36,290 bases of DNA from Burkholderiaceae bacterium (lineage in GTDB: Bacteria > Pseudomonadota > Gammaproteobacteria > Burkholderiales > Burkholderiaceae_B). Below are positions 19,129-28,156 of the stretch, piece after piece (positions within the stretch are counted from its first letter, which is position 1; each line of letters starts with the position of its first letter). The notes beneath the pieces are model-generated. The model made no database searches. It saw only the letters and a list, made by a program, of their open reading frames with translations, and was not told where the DNA came from. The stretch is from positions 1-36,290 of the forward strand of contig SCSG01000043.1 in assembly GCA_004322135.1 (NCBI GenBank). The letters run 5' to 3'. The position numbers were made by a program, and so were the translations under genes.

Positions 19129-19920
19129 GTGTTCAATGACGCCCGCCTCACCAACTTCCTGGCCAACACGCTTGCGCTGTTGGCAGTGGTGGCTATTGTC
19201 GCGAGCGTCGTCATCTGGGTGGCACAGCGCCCGTATTTTGCCATTGCCCAGATTCAGATCGAGCCGTTTCAGGCCAGTGCGCTGAACTATGTATCGGCGG
19301 CAACCGTTCAGGCCACGATAGCCGGTCGCGTGAAGGGGAATTTCTTTACTGTGAATCTGGACAAGACACGAACGTTGCTTGAATCCGTGCCGTGGGTGCG
19401 CCATGTGCGCGTTCGTCGAGTCTGGCCCAACGCGTTGCGTGTGCAGATTGAAGAGCAGCAGCCGCTGGCCTTGTGGAATGAGGACCAGATGATCAATACC
19501 TGGGGCGAGGCGTTCACTGCCAATCAGGGAGAGCTGCCTGACGATGCCAACCTGCCTCACTTCTACGGGCCGGACAATTCCGAACGGCTGGTTGTGCAGC
19601 GTTATGCCGAGATCGCCCGCTGGTTCGCTCCACTCAATCTGCACGTTCGTGAAATTACGCTTAGCCCGCGTTATGCCTGGTCGGTGGAAATGTCCAACGG
19701 GTTGCGCTTGAGCCTGGGCCGGGATCCGGCCGCGGACGTTGCCGATCCGCATGGGCGTTCGGGGGCGTTGCCGTTCGCCGCACGAATTGAACGCTTTGTG
19801 AACGCCTGGCCAATACTGGTCAAGCGCCTGAGTGATCGCGTGGTAAGCAGTGCCGATTTACGTTATGCCAACGGTTTTGCCATTACGTTGGCCCCTGTTT
19901 CACATACCTCTTCTAAATAG
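19129..19920 (+). CDS. ftsQ: Cell division protein FtsQ
   Basis: Bitopic inner-membrane protein of the FtsQLB complex. I place the start at GTG 19129 (263 residues). It has the SD AGAAGGGGGA (19111-19120) right after the ddl stop, and it gives a short cytoplasmic tail like that of homologs; the longer frame to 19051 would run back inside ddl. One membrane helix lies at about residues 9-30, followed by the POTRA domain (about 34-105, ending in VRRVWPNALRVQIEEQQPLALW) and the FtsQ C-terminal domain. Seven bases separate it from ftsA. Confidence 0.93.
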   Translation: MFNDARLTNFLANTLALLAVVAIVASVVIWVAQRPYFAIAQIQIEPFQASALNYVSAATVQATIAGRVKGNFFTVNLDKTRTLLESVPWVRHVRVRRVWPNALRVQIEEQQPLALWNEDQMINTWGEAFTANQGELPDDANLPHFYGPDNSERLVVQRYAEIARWFAPLNLHVREITLSPRYAWSVEMSNGLRLSLGRDPAADVADPHGRSGALPFAARIERFVNAWPILVKRLSDRVVSSADLRYANGFAITLAPVSHTSSK

Positions 19921-19927
19921 AAAAACT

Positions 19928-21154
19928 ATGACCCGTGACATCAAGGACCTGATCGTTGCACTCGATATCGGCACCAGCAAGGTGGTGGCGGTAGTGGCCG
20001 AAATCTTGCCGGAAGGAGGCTTTGAGGTAATTGGCCTAGGCCAGCATGAATCGCAGGGAATGCGCAAGGGCGTCGTTGTCAATATCGAGGCCACGGTCAA
20101 TTCGATTCAGCGTGCGCTTGAAGAGGCTGAGCTGATGGCCGACTGCAAAATCCGTGAGGTGTACACCGGTATCGCAGGTAGCCACATTACCAGCTTCAAT
20201 TCCAGCGGCATGGTGGCGGTGAAGGACAAAGAGGTGACCCCCGCCGATGTGGCGCGTGTCATTGAAACCGCGAAGGCTGTGAATATTCCGACCGATCAGC
20301 AGGTGTTGCACGTGCTGACACAGGAATTCATTGTGGATTCCCAGGAAGATATTCGCGAGCCGATAGGCATGAGTGGCTTGCGTCTCGAAGTGCGCGTACA
20401 CATCGTGACTGGCGCCGTGAGCGCGGCACAAAACATCGTGAAATGCGTGCGCCGCTGCGGCCTGGAAGTGCAGGACCTGATTCTGCAGCCGCTTGCGTCC
20501 AGCCTTTCGTGCCTGACGTCCGATGAAAAAGAATTGGGTGTGGTGCTAGTTGATATTGGCGGCGGTACGACGGATATCGCCATTTACACAGGAGGCGCCA
20601 TTCGACATACGGCCGTAGTGCCCATTGCCGGAGATCAGATCACGAGCGATATCGCGGCGATGCTGCGCACTCCGACACCCGATGCGGAAGAGATCAAGTT
20701 GCGTTTTGGAATTGCCAAGCAGGTACTGGCCGATGCCGAAGAGCATATCGAGGTCCCTGGCCTGGGTGACCGGCCCAACCGTCAGGTCAAGCGTCAGGCG
20801 CTGGGCGCCGTGATTGAACCGCGTGTTGAAGAACTGTTTACGTTCGTGCAGCAGATTGTGCGCGAGTCCGGCTATGAAGATCTGTTGGCCTCCGGCGTAG
20901 TCCTGACCGGTGGTTCGGCCCTGATGCCAGGCATTGTCGAACTGGCAGAGGATGTTTTTCTCAAGCCAGTGCGTGTGGCAGTTCCTGCCTACGAAGGCAG
21001 CCTGGCCGATGTGATGCACAACCCGCGTTTCTCGACAGTGATGGGCTTGCTGATCGAGGCGCGCCTGCAGCGCGCGCGTGGCCGCAAAGTTGCACAGCAA
21101 AAAGGCAGCGTCAAGTCTTTGCTGGCTCGCATGAAGGAGTGGTTTATGAATTAG
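19928..21154 (+). CDS. ftsA: Cell division protein FtsA
   Basis: Actin-like ATPase that tethers FtsZ to the membrane and recruits later divisome proteins. It is 408 residues. Actin-fold motifs visible are VALDIGTSKV (about 9-18), VDIGGGTTDI (208-217) and VLTGGSALMPG (about 330). A C-terminal amphipathic helix (SLLARMKEWF) is the membrane-targeting sequence. The frame is open upstream into ftsQ, but ATG 19928 is where the family begins. There is no clear SD, so translation is probably coupled to ftsQ, whose stop is seven bases away. Confidence 0.97.
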   Translation: MTRDIKDLIVALDIGTSKVVAVVAEILPEGGFEVIGLGQHESQGMRKGVVVNIEATVNSIQRALEEAELMADCKIREVYTGIAGSHITSFNSSGMVAVKDKEVTPADVARVIETAKAVNIPTDQQVLHVLTQEFIVDSQEDIREPIGMSGLRLEVRVHIVTGAVSAAQNIVKCVRRCGLEVQDLILQPLASSLSCLTSDEKELGVVLVDIGGGTTDIAIYTGGAIRHTAVVPIAGDQITSDIAAMLRTPTPDAEEIKLRFGIAKQVLADAEEHIEVPGLGDRPNRQVKRQALGAVIEPRVEELFTFVQQIVRESGYEDLLASGVVLTGGSALMPGIVELAEDVFLKPVRVAVPAYEGSLADVMHNPRFSTVMGLLIEARLQRARGRKVAQQKGSVKSLLARMKEWFMN

Positions 21155-21328
21155 GGCCCAGAGAAGGCCTTTAAGGGTGGGCAAGACATCGCCTGTCCCC
21201 GGAGGCGCCTCAAATTTAGTGCAAGCCTGCTGGTTGGCATTTTTCTTGAAGCGGTTTCCGAAATAGCAGTAATGGGGGTTTTTTTCGTGTTAATCGCTTT
21301 TTTTCCTGGATATGTGAGGGAGTCAATC
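21155..21328 (+). promoter_or_regulatory. ftsA-ftsZ intergenic leader with two T7 tracts
   Basis: This 174-base gap is the largest inside the cell-division cluster. It carries two runs of seven T (21279-21285 and 21298-21304) and the ftsZ SD GTGAGGGAG (21314-21322). I found no convincing -35/-10 pair. An extra ftsZ promoter here is likely by analogy with other dcw clusters but is not proven by the sequence. Confidence 0.4.
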
Positions 21329-22489
21329 ATGATGAATTTTGAAATGCTCGATAACAGCGGCAGTGGAACCGTTATCAAGGTCGTGGGTGTGGGAGGTGCA
21401 GGCGGCAATGCCGTTGCGCACATGATCCGTTCCGGCATTCATGGCGTCGATTTTATTTGCGCCAATACCGATGGACAGGCGCTGATGGCCAGCGAGGCCC
21501 CGGTCCAGATTCGTCTGGGGCGTACCGGGTTGGGTGCCGGTGCCAAGCCTGAGCAAGGCCGTGCCGCTGCCGAGACCGCCCGCGAGGAAATCCGTGCGGC
21601 CCTGAACGGAGCCAATATGGTGTTCATTACAGCCGGCATGGGTGGTGGAACCGGCACTGGTGCGGGTCCAGTGGTAGCTGAAGTTGCCAAGGAGCTGGGA
21701 ATCTTGACCGTTGGCGTGGTCACCAAGCCGTTCGCGTTCGAGGGTACGAAGCGCATGAAGATGGCCGAAGAAGGCATCAACGAGCTGTCCAAGCACGTGC
21801 ATTCGCTGATAGTGGTGCTTAACGAGAACCTGTACGACCTGATGGACGAAGAGGCTACTCAGGAGGACTGCTTCAAGGCCGCCGACGACGTGCTGCATAA
21901 CGCATGCGCCGGCATTGCTGAAATCATCAATGTCGAAGGCAATGTCAACGTCGATTTTGAAGACGTGAAGACGATCATGGGTGAACAAGGTCAGGCAATG
22001 ATGGGAACATCGATTGCCGCAGGCCAGGACCGTGCGCGTGTTGCCGCCGAACAGGCCATCGCATGCCCGTTGCTGGAAGGTGTGGACCTGCACGGTGCGC
22101 GTGGCATGCTCGTGAACATTACCGCAAGCCGTACGCTAAAGATGCGCGAGACTCGCGAAATCATGGATACGATCCGCAGTTTTGCGGCTGAGGATGCAAC
22201 CGTTATTTACGGCACGGCGTATGACGAGTCCATGGGTGAAAACCTGCGCGTCACGGTCGTGGCCACGGGGCTCGGCCGAGCGGCATCGCGGCCGCAGCTG
22301 GTATCCAGTCAGGCTGAAGCGAAACGCACCGGCACTGACAACCAGCTGATTCACGACTTCAACCATGCGGAAGTGCCCACAGTGATCCGTAACCCGCGCA
22401 GTCAGGCCACCGCCCAGGTACGTGCCCTGGAAACCGCCGGCATGGACCACTTCGACATTCCGGCCTTTCTGCGTAAACAGGCGGACTGA
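21329..22489 (+). CDS. ftsZ: Cell division GTPase FtsZ
   Basis: Tubulin homolog that polymerises into the Z-ring. It is 386 residues. The GTP-binding GGAGGNAV is near residues 20-27, the tubulin signature GGGTGTG is at 105-111, and the T7 catalytic loop region is NVDFEDVKTIM near 210. A short C-terminal linker leads to the conserved peptide DHFDIPAFLRKQ that binds FtsA and ZipA. ATG 21329 has an SD six bases upstream; ATG 21332 directly after it is an alternative. An upstream in-frame ATG (21272) would add a hydrophobic N-terminus and is rejected. Confidence 0.98.
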   Translation: MMNFEMLDNSGSGTVIKVVGVGGAGGNAVAHMIRSGIHGVDFICANTDGQALMASEAPVQIRLGRTGLGAGAKPEQGRAAAETAREEIRAALNGANMVFITAGMGGGTGTGAGPVVAEVAKELGILTVGVVTKPFAFEGTKRMKMAEEGINELSKHVHSLIVVLNENLYDLMDEEATQEDCFKAADDVLHNACAGIAEIINVEGNVNVDFEDVKTIMGEQGQAMMGTSIAAGQDRARVAAEQAIACPLLEGVDLHGARGMLVNITASRTLKMRETREIMDTIRSFAAEDATVIYGTAYDESMGENLRVTVVATGLGRAASRPQLVSSQAEAKRTGTDNQLIHDFNHAEVPTVIRNPRSQATAQVRALETAGMDHFDIPAFLRKQAD

Positions 22490-22582
22490 GAAAGGCAAGA
22501 GCTATCGGAGAATAACTTTCTTATAAGTCAACGCTCTCACACATGTTTGCAGATATCGTTGATTCAAAGGCGATTTCTGGTT

Positions 22583-22636
22583 CGGCCACGCGTTTTCCCT
22601 TCCCCCGGGAGGCGCGTGGCCGCGCGTTGTGTTTTT
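22583..22636 (+). terminator. Probable terminator after ftsZ
   Basis: CGGCCACGCG (22583-22592) pairs perfectly with CGCGTGGCCG (22613-22622) around a 20-base loop that can fold further (CCC with GGG). TTTTT follows at 22632-22636, nine bases beyond the stem, which weakens it as a classical terminator. It sits between ftsZ and the lpxC promoter. Confidence 0.5.
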
Positions 22637-22700
22637 GAAACGTATTGAAAGAGCAATACATAGGTGATTGAGTTAAAAAAACAGTAGTGCCTCGGGGATT

Positions 22701-22709
22701 TGTTACAAT
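22701..22709 (+). promoter_or_regulatory. Extended -10 promoter for lpxC
   Basis: TGTTACAAT has the TGn extension directly before a TACAAT hexamer (5/6 match). No good -35 is visible, which extended -10 promoters can tolerate. Transcription would start near 22716, about 55 bases before the lpxC ATG. Confidence 0.5.
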
Positions 22710-22770
22710 GCAACATTGATTCGTTGCGCCAATTCAGCCGCAACCATTATTCAGGTTCCATTAACCGCTT

Positions 22771-23694
22771 ATGTTACGTCAGCGCACCATTCAACGAGCA
22801 ATCAGCACGAAGGGTGTGGGGCTTCATTCCGGGCGTCGAGTCGAGATCACGCTCCGTCCGGCCGACCCCAACACCGGTATCGTATTCCACCGTGTCGACC
22901 TGCCTCAGGTAGTCGATTTTCCTGCCACGGCCGCCAGTGTGGGCGACACGCGCATGGCTTCGGTCCTGCAGAAGGACGACGTTCGGGTTTCCACCGTCGA
23001 ACATCTCATGTCGGCGTTGGCTGGTCTGGGCATCGACAACCTGCATATCGACCTGACAGCCGAAGAAGTACCCATTATGGATGGCAGTGCGGGTACGTTC
23101 GTTTATTTGCTGCGGTCGGCCGGCCTGATGGAACAGGCCGCGACGAAGCAGTTCATCAGGGTACTTAAAACCATCGAGGTCCAGGAAGGCGCCGACAGCG
23201 ATTTGAAATGGGCGCGTCTGGAACCCTACGAGGGGTTTGCCCTGTCGTTCGCCATCGATTTCCATCATCCGGCCATTGATTCCACGGCCAATTTTGCCGA
23301 AGTCGATTTCGCACGCGATTCTTATGTCAAGACAATATCGCGCGCCAGGACCTTCGGGTTTGTCAGCGAAGTCGAAGCATTGCGGGCCGCGGGACTGGCG
23401 CGAGGCGGCAGTCTGGACAACGCCATTGTCGTGGACGAATACCGTGTGCTCAATTCCGATGGCCTGCGTTACGAAGACGAGTTCGTCAAGCACAAGATAC
23501 TGGATGCCATCGGAGACCTCTATCTCCTGGGCAAGCCGCTGGTGGCAAAATATGTGGCCTGCAAGTCCGGCCACAGCCTGAACAACCGGCTTGCACGCGC
23601 CCTGCTGGCGGATCAGACGGCGTGGGAGCTGATCTCGTACGAATCAAGCGCCACGGCGCCCAAGGCTTTCACCAACGAGTGGAAGTTCGCCTGA
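22771..23694 (+). CDS. lpxC: UDP-3-O-acyl-N-acetylglucosamine deacetylase LpxC
   Basis: Zinc amidase that catalyses the committed step of lipid A synthesis in the cytosol. It is 307 residues, the usual length. Zinc ligands are visible: His78 in TVEHLMSAL, His241 and Asp245 in HKILD; His268 in SGHSLNN is the expected catalytic histidine. [11 protein letters not shown] near residue 15 and IMDGSAGTF are also family motifs. Only a weak SD precedes the ATG. It follows ftsZ, as in most proteobacteria, but has its own likely promoter and a terminator-like hairpin in front. The DUF721 gene downstream is convergent, 40 bases away. Confidence 0.97.
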   Translation: MLRQRTIQRAISTKGVGLHSGRRVEITLRPADPNTGIVFHRVDLPQVVDFPATAASVGDTRMASVLQKDDVRVSTVEHLMSALAGLGIDNLHIDLTAEEVPIMDGSAGTFVYLLRSAGLMEQAATKQFIRVLKTIEVQEGADSDLKWARLEPYEGFALSFAIDFHHPAIDSTANFAEVDFARDSYVKTISRARTFGFVSEVEALRAAGLARGGSLDNAIVVDEYRVLNSDGLRYEDEFVKHKILDAIGDLYLLGKPLVAKYVACKSGHSLNNRLARALLADQTAWELISYESSATAPKAFTNEWKFA

Positions 23695-23734
23695 AAAATT
23701 CCCGTATTGAAGTCGGCAGCTTGCGCGTGTGGCG

Positions 23735-24220
23735 CTAGCTGTTCTTGCGGTGGTGGGCCAGCAGTCGGCCTACCGCGTCGGCCAGTGGCCCCGGGTCCAG
23801 CCCACGTTGTAGCGCTTCAAACGCCTCGAGGGCGCTGGCGTCCAGCGGGATGGATTCTTTGGTCCGTGCTGTTTTCGTCCGGTTTTGTAACAAGCCCGCT
23901 TGAACCCTGATCCGAATTTCGTTAAGGTTCCATCCGTCTTCCATCAATAGTTGAACGATGCGCGGTGCCAGTTGCCGCAATCTGGCTGCGTAGGCGGCGC
24001 TGGGAACTGCCAGCGTAATTTGCTGTCTGTCAATGTGTGCCACCTTGCAGGTTTGCGCCAGCGCAACGGGCAGGATGCGCTTTGTAGCGCGCTCTATTGA
24101 AAGCAGCATGCGGGCAGTAGTCAGAACGCTGGCGCCGTATTGATCGCCGTCGAGCCATTCCAGCACAGTGTGGCTGAGGGGATGGAATCTGTCTTTATGG
24201 CTTCCCGGATTTTTACGCAT
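23735..24220 (-). CDS. DUF721 (DciA-like) protein
   Basis: This 161-residue protein has a DUF721 core at about residues 25-110: an N-terminal helix (LTTARMLLSIERATKRILP), then AHIDRQQITLAVPSAAYAARLRQLAPRIVQLL, a KH-like fold. The C-terminus is Ala/Leu-rich with a helical end. Some DUF721 members are DciA, which helps load the replicative helicase DnaB, but the family is diverse, so I assign no symbol. Lying between lpxC and an M23 peptidase gene is usual for relatives. No clear SD precedes the ATG at 24220, which is only 28 bases from the start of the divergent peptidase gene. Confidence 0.82.
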   Translation of the reverse strand: MRKNPGSHKDRFHPLSHTVLEWLDGDQYGASVLTTARMLLSIERATKRILPVALAQTCKVAHIDRQQITLAVPSAAYAARLRQLAPRIVQLLMEDGWNLNEIRIRVQAGLLQNRTKTARTKESIPLDASALEAFEALQRGLDPGPLADAVGRLLAHHRKNS

Positions 24221-24248
24221 ATGGCGGTAATGTTAGCAAGGGTTTCGA

Positions 24249-25223
24249 GTGGAACGAGTGTTGATGAAGAGGATATCGGGTAGTCTGGGCCACAAAACGC
24301 CCGGATTGCCGCTGGTAGTGGCTGGTTTGTTGAGTGCCATGGTCGTTGCAGGCCTGGCGGGAGCCTGGCTGCAGGCACACTGGAACCGGCCGGCGACCCT
24401 TGGTGAGACGCAGCAGCGCGCCATTGTCGATTTGGCCGAACGCAATTCCGATTATATTCGTGGCAACGTCGGCCAGTTGGCCTCCCGGGTGGGCGATTTG
24501 CAGGCCCGGCTCATCGAGATGGAGGGTTTGGGCAGGCGAGTGGCCAAAGCGGCTGACGTCTCGTATACCGACCCTGAAATTCAGGCCAGCCTTGCTTCCA
24601 TGCGGCACAGGGCCGCAGATGACCCCGCGCCGTACTCAGCGCGTTTGGGCTCGTCCGAGGGCCTTGGCCGTGAACTGGACGCGTTGCAGCGGCAGATTGC
24701 CTTGCAGAAAGACCGTTTTGCCATGCTGGATTTCGCCCTGACGCGGCGCGCCGCCGTCGAGGCCAGCCTGCCCACGTATCCCCCGGTCAACTACCCCGCT
24801 CTGAGTTCGTCGTTCGGCTGGCGTCAGAACCCGGTCACAGGGCGGTATGCCATGCATGACGGGTTGGACTTTTCCGCACCACGGGGCACGCCTATCCGAG
24901 CCGCTTCGGGGGGCGTGGTGACCGAGGCGGGGGCGGTCGGCGGCTACGGAAAGATGGTCGAAATCAACCATGGCAACGGTTTCGTGACGCGTTATGCCCA
25001 TGCCTCGCGGCTGGACGTGAACGTTGGCGATATTGTCGAGAAGGGCCAGTTAATCGGCAATGTGGGCTCAACTGGAAGATCCACGGGACCTCATTTACAT
25101 TTCGAGGTGCGGCTCGCCGGTCATCCGCTCAACCCTGATTTGTTCCTGGTCAAGGCGCGACCTGCGCCCACAACAGTAGCTGATGCATCGAAACAAGTTA
25201 ATATCATGACCGAGGTGCGTTAA
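24249..25223 (+). CDS. M23-family (LytM) metallopeptidase, membrane-anchored
   Basis: Murein hydrolase-like protein of 324 residues. It has an N-terminal membrane helix (about 20-42), a periplasmic segment with helical, coiled-coil-like character (about 50-165), and a LytM domain (about 180-300). The zinc ligands look intact: H203-x3-D207 in the HDGLDFSAPRGTPI motif and His282-Leu-His284 in PHLHFEV, with an intervening YAHAS. It is therefore probably an active endopeptidase on peptidoglycan rather than a degenerate EnvC/NlpD-type activator, though substrate is unknown. The start is GTG 24249 with AAGGG (24238-24242) upstream; ATG 24264 is an alternative. secA follows after 103 bases. Confidence 0.88.
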   Translation: MERVLMKRISGSLGHKTPGLPLVVAGLLSAMVVAGLAGAWLQAHWNRPATLGETQQRAIVDLAERNSDYIRGNVGQLASRVGDLQARLIEMEGLGRRVAKAADVSYTDPEIQASLASMRHRAADDPAPYSARLGSSEGLGRELDALQRQIALQKDRFAMLDFALTRRAAVEASLPTYPPVNYPALSSSFGWRQNPVTGRYAMHDGLDFSAPRGTPIRAASGGVVTEAGAVGGYGKMVEINHGNGFVTRYAHASRLDVNVGDIVEKGQLIGNVGSTGRSTGPHLHFEVRLAGHPLNPDLFLVKARPAPTTVADASKQVNIMTEVR

Positions 25224-25326
25224 ACTGTCTCGTTTTCCTGCGGTAATTGCCGCCAACCCTATATAAGATAAATATGCGCCAGGCAGCAGGCCCCTTGGAT
25301 CTTCTGCCCGCATCATCGACACAAGA

Positions 25327-28086
25327 ATGGTTTCTTTGCTAAAAAAGATTATCGGTAGTCGTAATGATCGGATACTCAAGCAATATCGCAGCCAGGTTGC
25401 AAAAGTCAACGCACTTGAGCCAGCTATGGTGGCGCTGTCCGATGAGCAACTGAAAGCCAAGACAGACGAATTCCGCGAGCGGTACAAGGCGGGCACATCG
25501 CTGGACGATCTCCTGCCCGAGGCGTTTGCCGTTGTGCGCGAGGCCAGCAAACGGGTCTTTGGCATGCGCCACTTCGATGTCCAGATGCTAGGCGCCATTG
25601 CACTGCATAACGGGCAAATTTCCGAAATGCGCACGGGCGAAGGCAAGACGCTGATGGCGACCCTTGCCGTGTACCTGAATGCGCTGTCCGGCCTTGGTGT
25701 GCACGTGGTTACCGTGAACGATTACCTGGCCAGACGCGACGCCGAGTGGATGGGCCGGCTGTACAACTTTCTGGGCATGTCGGTAGGGGTGGTCGTTCCG
25801 CAGCAGGAAAACGAAGAAAAAGTTGCCGCGTACGCCGCTGACATTACCTACGGCACCAACAACGAATACGGTTTCGATTATCTGCGCGACAACATGGAAT
25901 ATCGCGCCGAAGACCGCCGCCAGCGTCGGTTGTCGTACGCCATTGTCGACGAAGTTGATTCGATTCTTATCGACGAAGCGCGCACACCGCTCATCATCTC
26001 TGGCCAGGCCGAGGACAACACCGACCTGTACATCCGTATGGATGTCGTGCCGCCCATGATGACCCGCATGACAGAGGAACCCAAGCCGCACGAACCCGAA
26101 CCCGAGGGCGACTTCTGGGTTGACGAGAAAGGCCAGCAGGTTCATTTGTCCGAAGCGGGCATGATCAAGGCCGAAAAGGTGCTTGTTGATATTGGCCTGC
26201 TGCCCGAGGGCGATTCGCTCTACGAACCGCGTCATATCCTGCTTATTCACCACTTGATGGTGGCCTTGCGCGCGCACAATCTGTTCTTCCGCGACCAGCA
26301 ATACGTGGTGCAGAACGACGAAGTGACGATTGTCGATGAATTCACCGGGCGTCTCATGGTGGGCAGGCGCTGGTCCGATGGCCTGCATCAGGCGGTGGAG
26401 GCCAAGGAAGGTGTCCGCATCCAGAACGAGAATCAGACCTTGGCGTCGATCACGTTCCAGAATTTTTTTCGCATGTACGACAAGCTGGCCGGCATGACAG
26501 GGACGGCTGATACCGAAGCGTTCGAGTTCCAGGAAATATATGGCCTGGAAACCGTCATTGTGCCGACCAACCGCCCCATGATCCGCAGGGACGAGAACGA
26601 CCAGGTATTCAAGACGACCAAGGAAAAATACGAAGCCATCAAGGCCGACATTCAGGATTGCCACAAACGCGGCCAGCCTGTGCTTGTCGGCACGACCAGC
26701 ATCGAGAATTCCGAGTTGCTTTCGGGTTTGCTTAAACAGGCCCACATGCCGCACGAGGTTCTGAACGCCAAGCAGCATGCGCGTGAAGCCGAGATAGTGG
26801 CCGAGGCGGGTGTTCCGGGGCGCATTACGATTGCCACCAATATGGCTGGCCGTGGGACTGATATTGTGCTGGGTGGCAGTGCCGACAAGCAGGTCGACCT
26901 CATCCGTGCCGACGAGAGCCTTTCTGCCGAAGAAAAGGAAGAGCGTATCGAGCACATCCGGGCGAACTGGGCCCCTGCCAACGAAGCGGTCAAGGCGGCT
27001 GGCGGGTTACGTATTATTGGCACCGAACGTCACGAGTCGCGCCGCATCGACAACCAGTTGCGCGGCCGTGCCGGCCGTCAGGGCGACCCGGGTTCATCAC
27101 GGTTTTACCTGTCGCTTGAAGATTCCCTGATGCGGATTTTTGCGGGTGATCGTGTGCGTTCCATCATGGAACGTCTGCGTCTGCCCGAAGGTGAACCCAT
27201 CGAGGCCCGCATGGTGTCGCGTTCCATCGAATCGGCCCAGCGCAAGGTTGAAGCGCGCAACTTCGATATGCGCAAGCAATTGCTGGAATATGATGACGTG
27301 GCCAACGACCAGCGCAAGGTGCTTTACGCGCAGCGCAACGAAGTGCTCGAGTCTGCCGACGTTTCCGAGACTATCAATAACTTGCGTGTGGCAGCCGTCA
27401 CGGAAGTGTTCCGTGCCTACATTCCCGAAGAAAGCATGGAAGAACAGTGGGATGTTCCGGGATTGCAGGCTTTGCTTGAGTCCGATTGGCAGATCACCAT
27501 GCCTTTGGCGAAGATGCTCGACGACGAGCCCAACCTTACCGACGAGGACCTGCACGAAAGGGTGGTGGCCGAAGCCAACCGTCTGTATGAGGCCAAGGTG
27601 GAGCTGGTGGGGCGCGATAACTGGGCTCCATTCGAGCGTTCGGTGCTGCTGCAGGGCATTGACACGCATTGGCGCAGCCATTTGCTGGCGCTCGATCATT
27701 TGCGCCAGGGTATAAATTTGCGTGGCTATGCGCAGAAAGATCCGAAGCAGGAGTACAAGCGCGAAGCGTTCGAGTTGTTTTCCGAGATGCTGGACCGCAT
27801 TCGCAGTAATGTCATCAAGGTACTGATGACTGTGAAGATCCAGTCGGCCGAACAGGTCGCCGAGCCCGAACCGGCCAATCTGGGCAACGTGCGGTATTCT
27901 CATTCGGACTACGACGAGGCGCTTGGCAACTCTGACCCGGGTATCGATGACCTGATGACTGGCTCCGCGGATCCGGCCGTGGCCGTGGCTGCAAGTATAG
28001 CCGCCGTACCCAAGGTTGGGCGCAATGATCCTTGCCCTTGTGGCAGCGGCAAGAAATACAAGTTTTGTCACGGCAAGCTGGCCTAG
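25327..28086 (+). CDS. secA: Preprotein translocase ATPase SecA
   Basis: Motor ATPase that pushes unfolded preproteins through SecYEG. It is 919 residues, full length. Walker A GEGKT is at 104-108, the DEAD-like [15 protein letters not shown] is near 210, GTTSIENSE and [10 protein letters not shown] mark the second nucleotide-binding domain, and [12 protein letters not shown] follows. The extreme C-terminus carries the zinc-binding [13 protein letters not shown] (Cys903, Cys905, Cys914, His915) that contacts SecB. ATG 25327 gives the normal N-terminus. AT-rich DNA (TATATAAGATAAAT, 25260-25273) lies upstream and may hold a promoter, but no clear -35 is seen. It is convergent with mgtE. Confidence 0.98.
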   Translation: MVSLLKKIIGSRNDRILKQYRSQVAKVNALEPAMVALSDEQLKAKTDEFRERYKAGTSLDDLLPEAFAVVREASKRVFGMRHFDVQMLGAIALHNGQISEMRTGEGKTLMATLAVYLNALSGLGVHVVTVNDYLARRDAEWMGRLYNFLGMSVGVVVPQQENEEKVAAYAADITYGTNNEYGFDYLRDNMEYRAEDRRQRRLSYAIVDEVDSILIDEARTPLIISGQAEDNTDLYIRMDVVPPMMTRMTEEPKPHEPEPEGDFWVDEKGQQVHLSEAGMIKAEKVLVDIGLLPEGDSLYEPRHILLIHHLMVALRAHNLFFRDQQYVVQNDEVTIVDEFTGRLMVGRRWSDGLHQAVEAKEGVRIQNENQTLASITFQNFFRMYDKLAGMTGTADTEAFEFQEIYGLETVIVPTNRPMIRRDENDQVFKTTKEKYEAIKADIQDCHKRGQPVLVGTTSIENSELLSGLLKQAHMPHEVLNAKQHAREAEIVAEAGVPGRITIATNMAGRGTDIVLGGSADKQVDLIRADESLSAEEKEERIEHIRANWAPANEAVKAAGGLRIIGTERHESRRIDNQLRGRAGRQGDPGSSRFYLSLEDSLMRIFAGDRVRSIMERLRLPEGEPIEARMVSRSIESAQRKVEARNFDMRKQLLEYDDVANDQRKVLYAQRNEVLESADVSETINNLRVAAVTEVFRAYIPEESMEEQWDVPGLQALLESDWQITMPLAKMLDDEPNLTDEDLHERVVAEANRLYEAKVELVGRDNWAPFERSVLLQGIDTHWRSHLLALDHLRQGINLRGYAQKDPKQEYKREAFELFSEMLDRIRSNVIKVLMTVKIQSAEQVAEPEPANLGNVRYSHSDYDEALGNSDPGIDDLMTGSADPAVAVAASIAAVPKVGRNDPCPCGSGKKYKFCHGKLA

Positions 28087-28090
28087 CGTC

Positions 28091-28127
28091 CTGTCTGGCT
28101 AATTTAAGTGCTCAAACAACCAGGCAG
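28091..28127. terminator. Weak hairpin between convergent secA and mgtE
   Basis: CTGTCTGG (28091-28098) can pair with CCAGGCAG (28120-28127) with one G-T pair, around a 21-base loop. No T-tract follows on either strand. It is the only fold I see in the 70-base gap. Confidence 0.22.
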
Positions 28128-28156
28128 AACACCAGAACCGCATTGGGCGTGCGCGC

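Noticed and set aside
21272-21328. N-terminal extension of ftsZ from ATG 21272
   Set aside because: It would add a hydrophobic, membrane-like segment to a cytosolic protein and has no SD, whereas ATG 21329 has GTGAGGGAG upstream and the family N-terminus.
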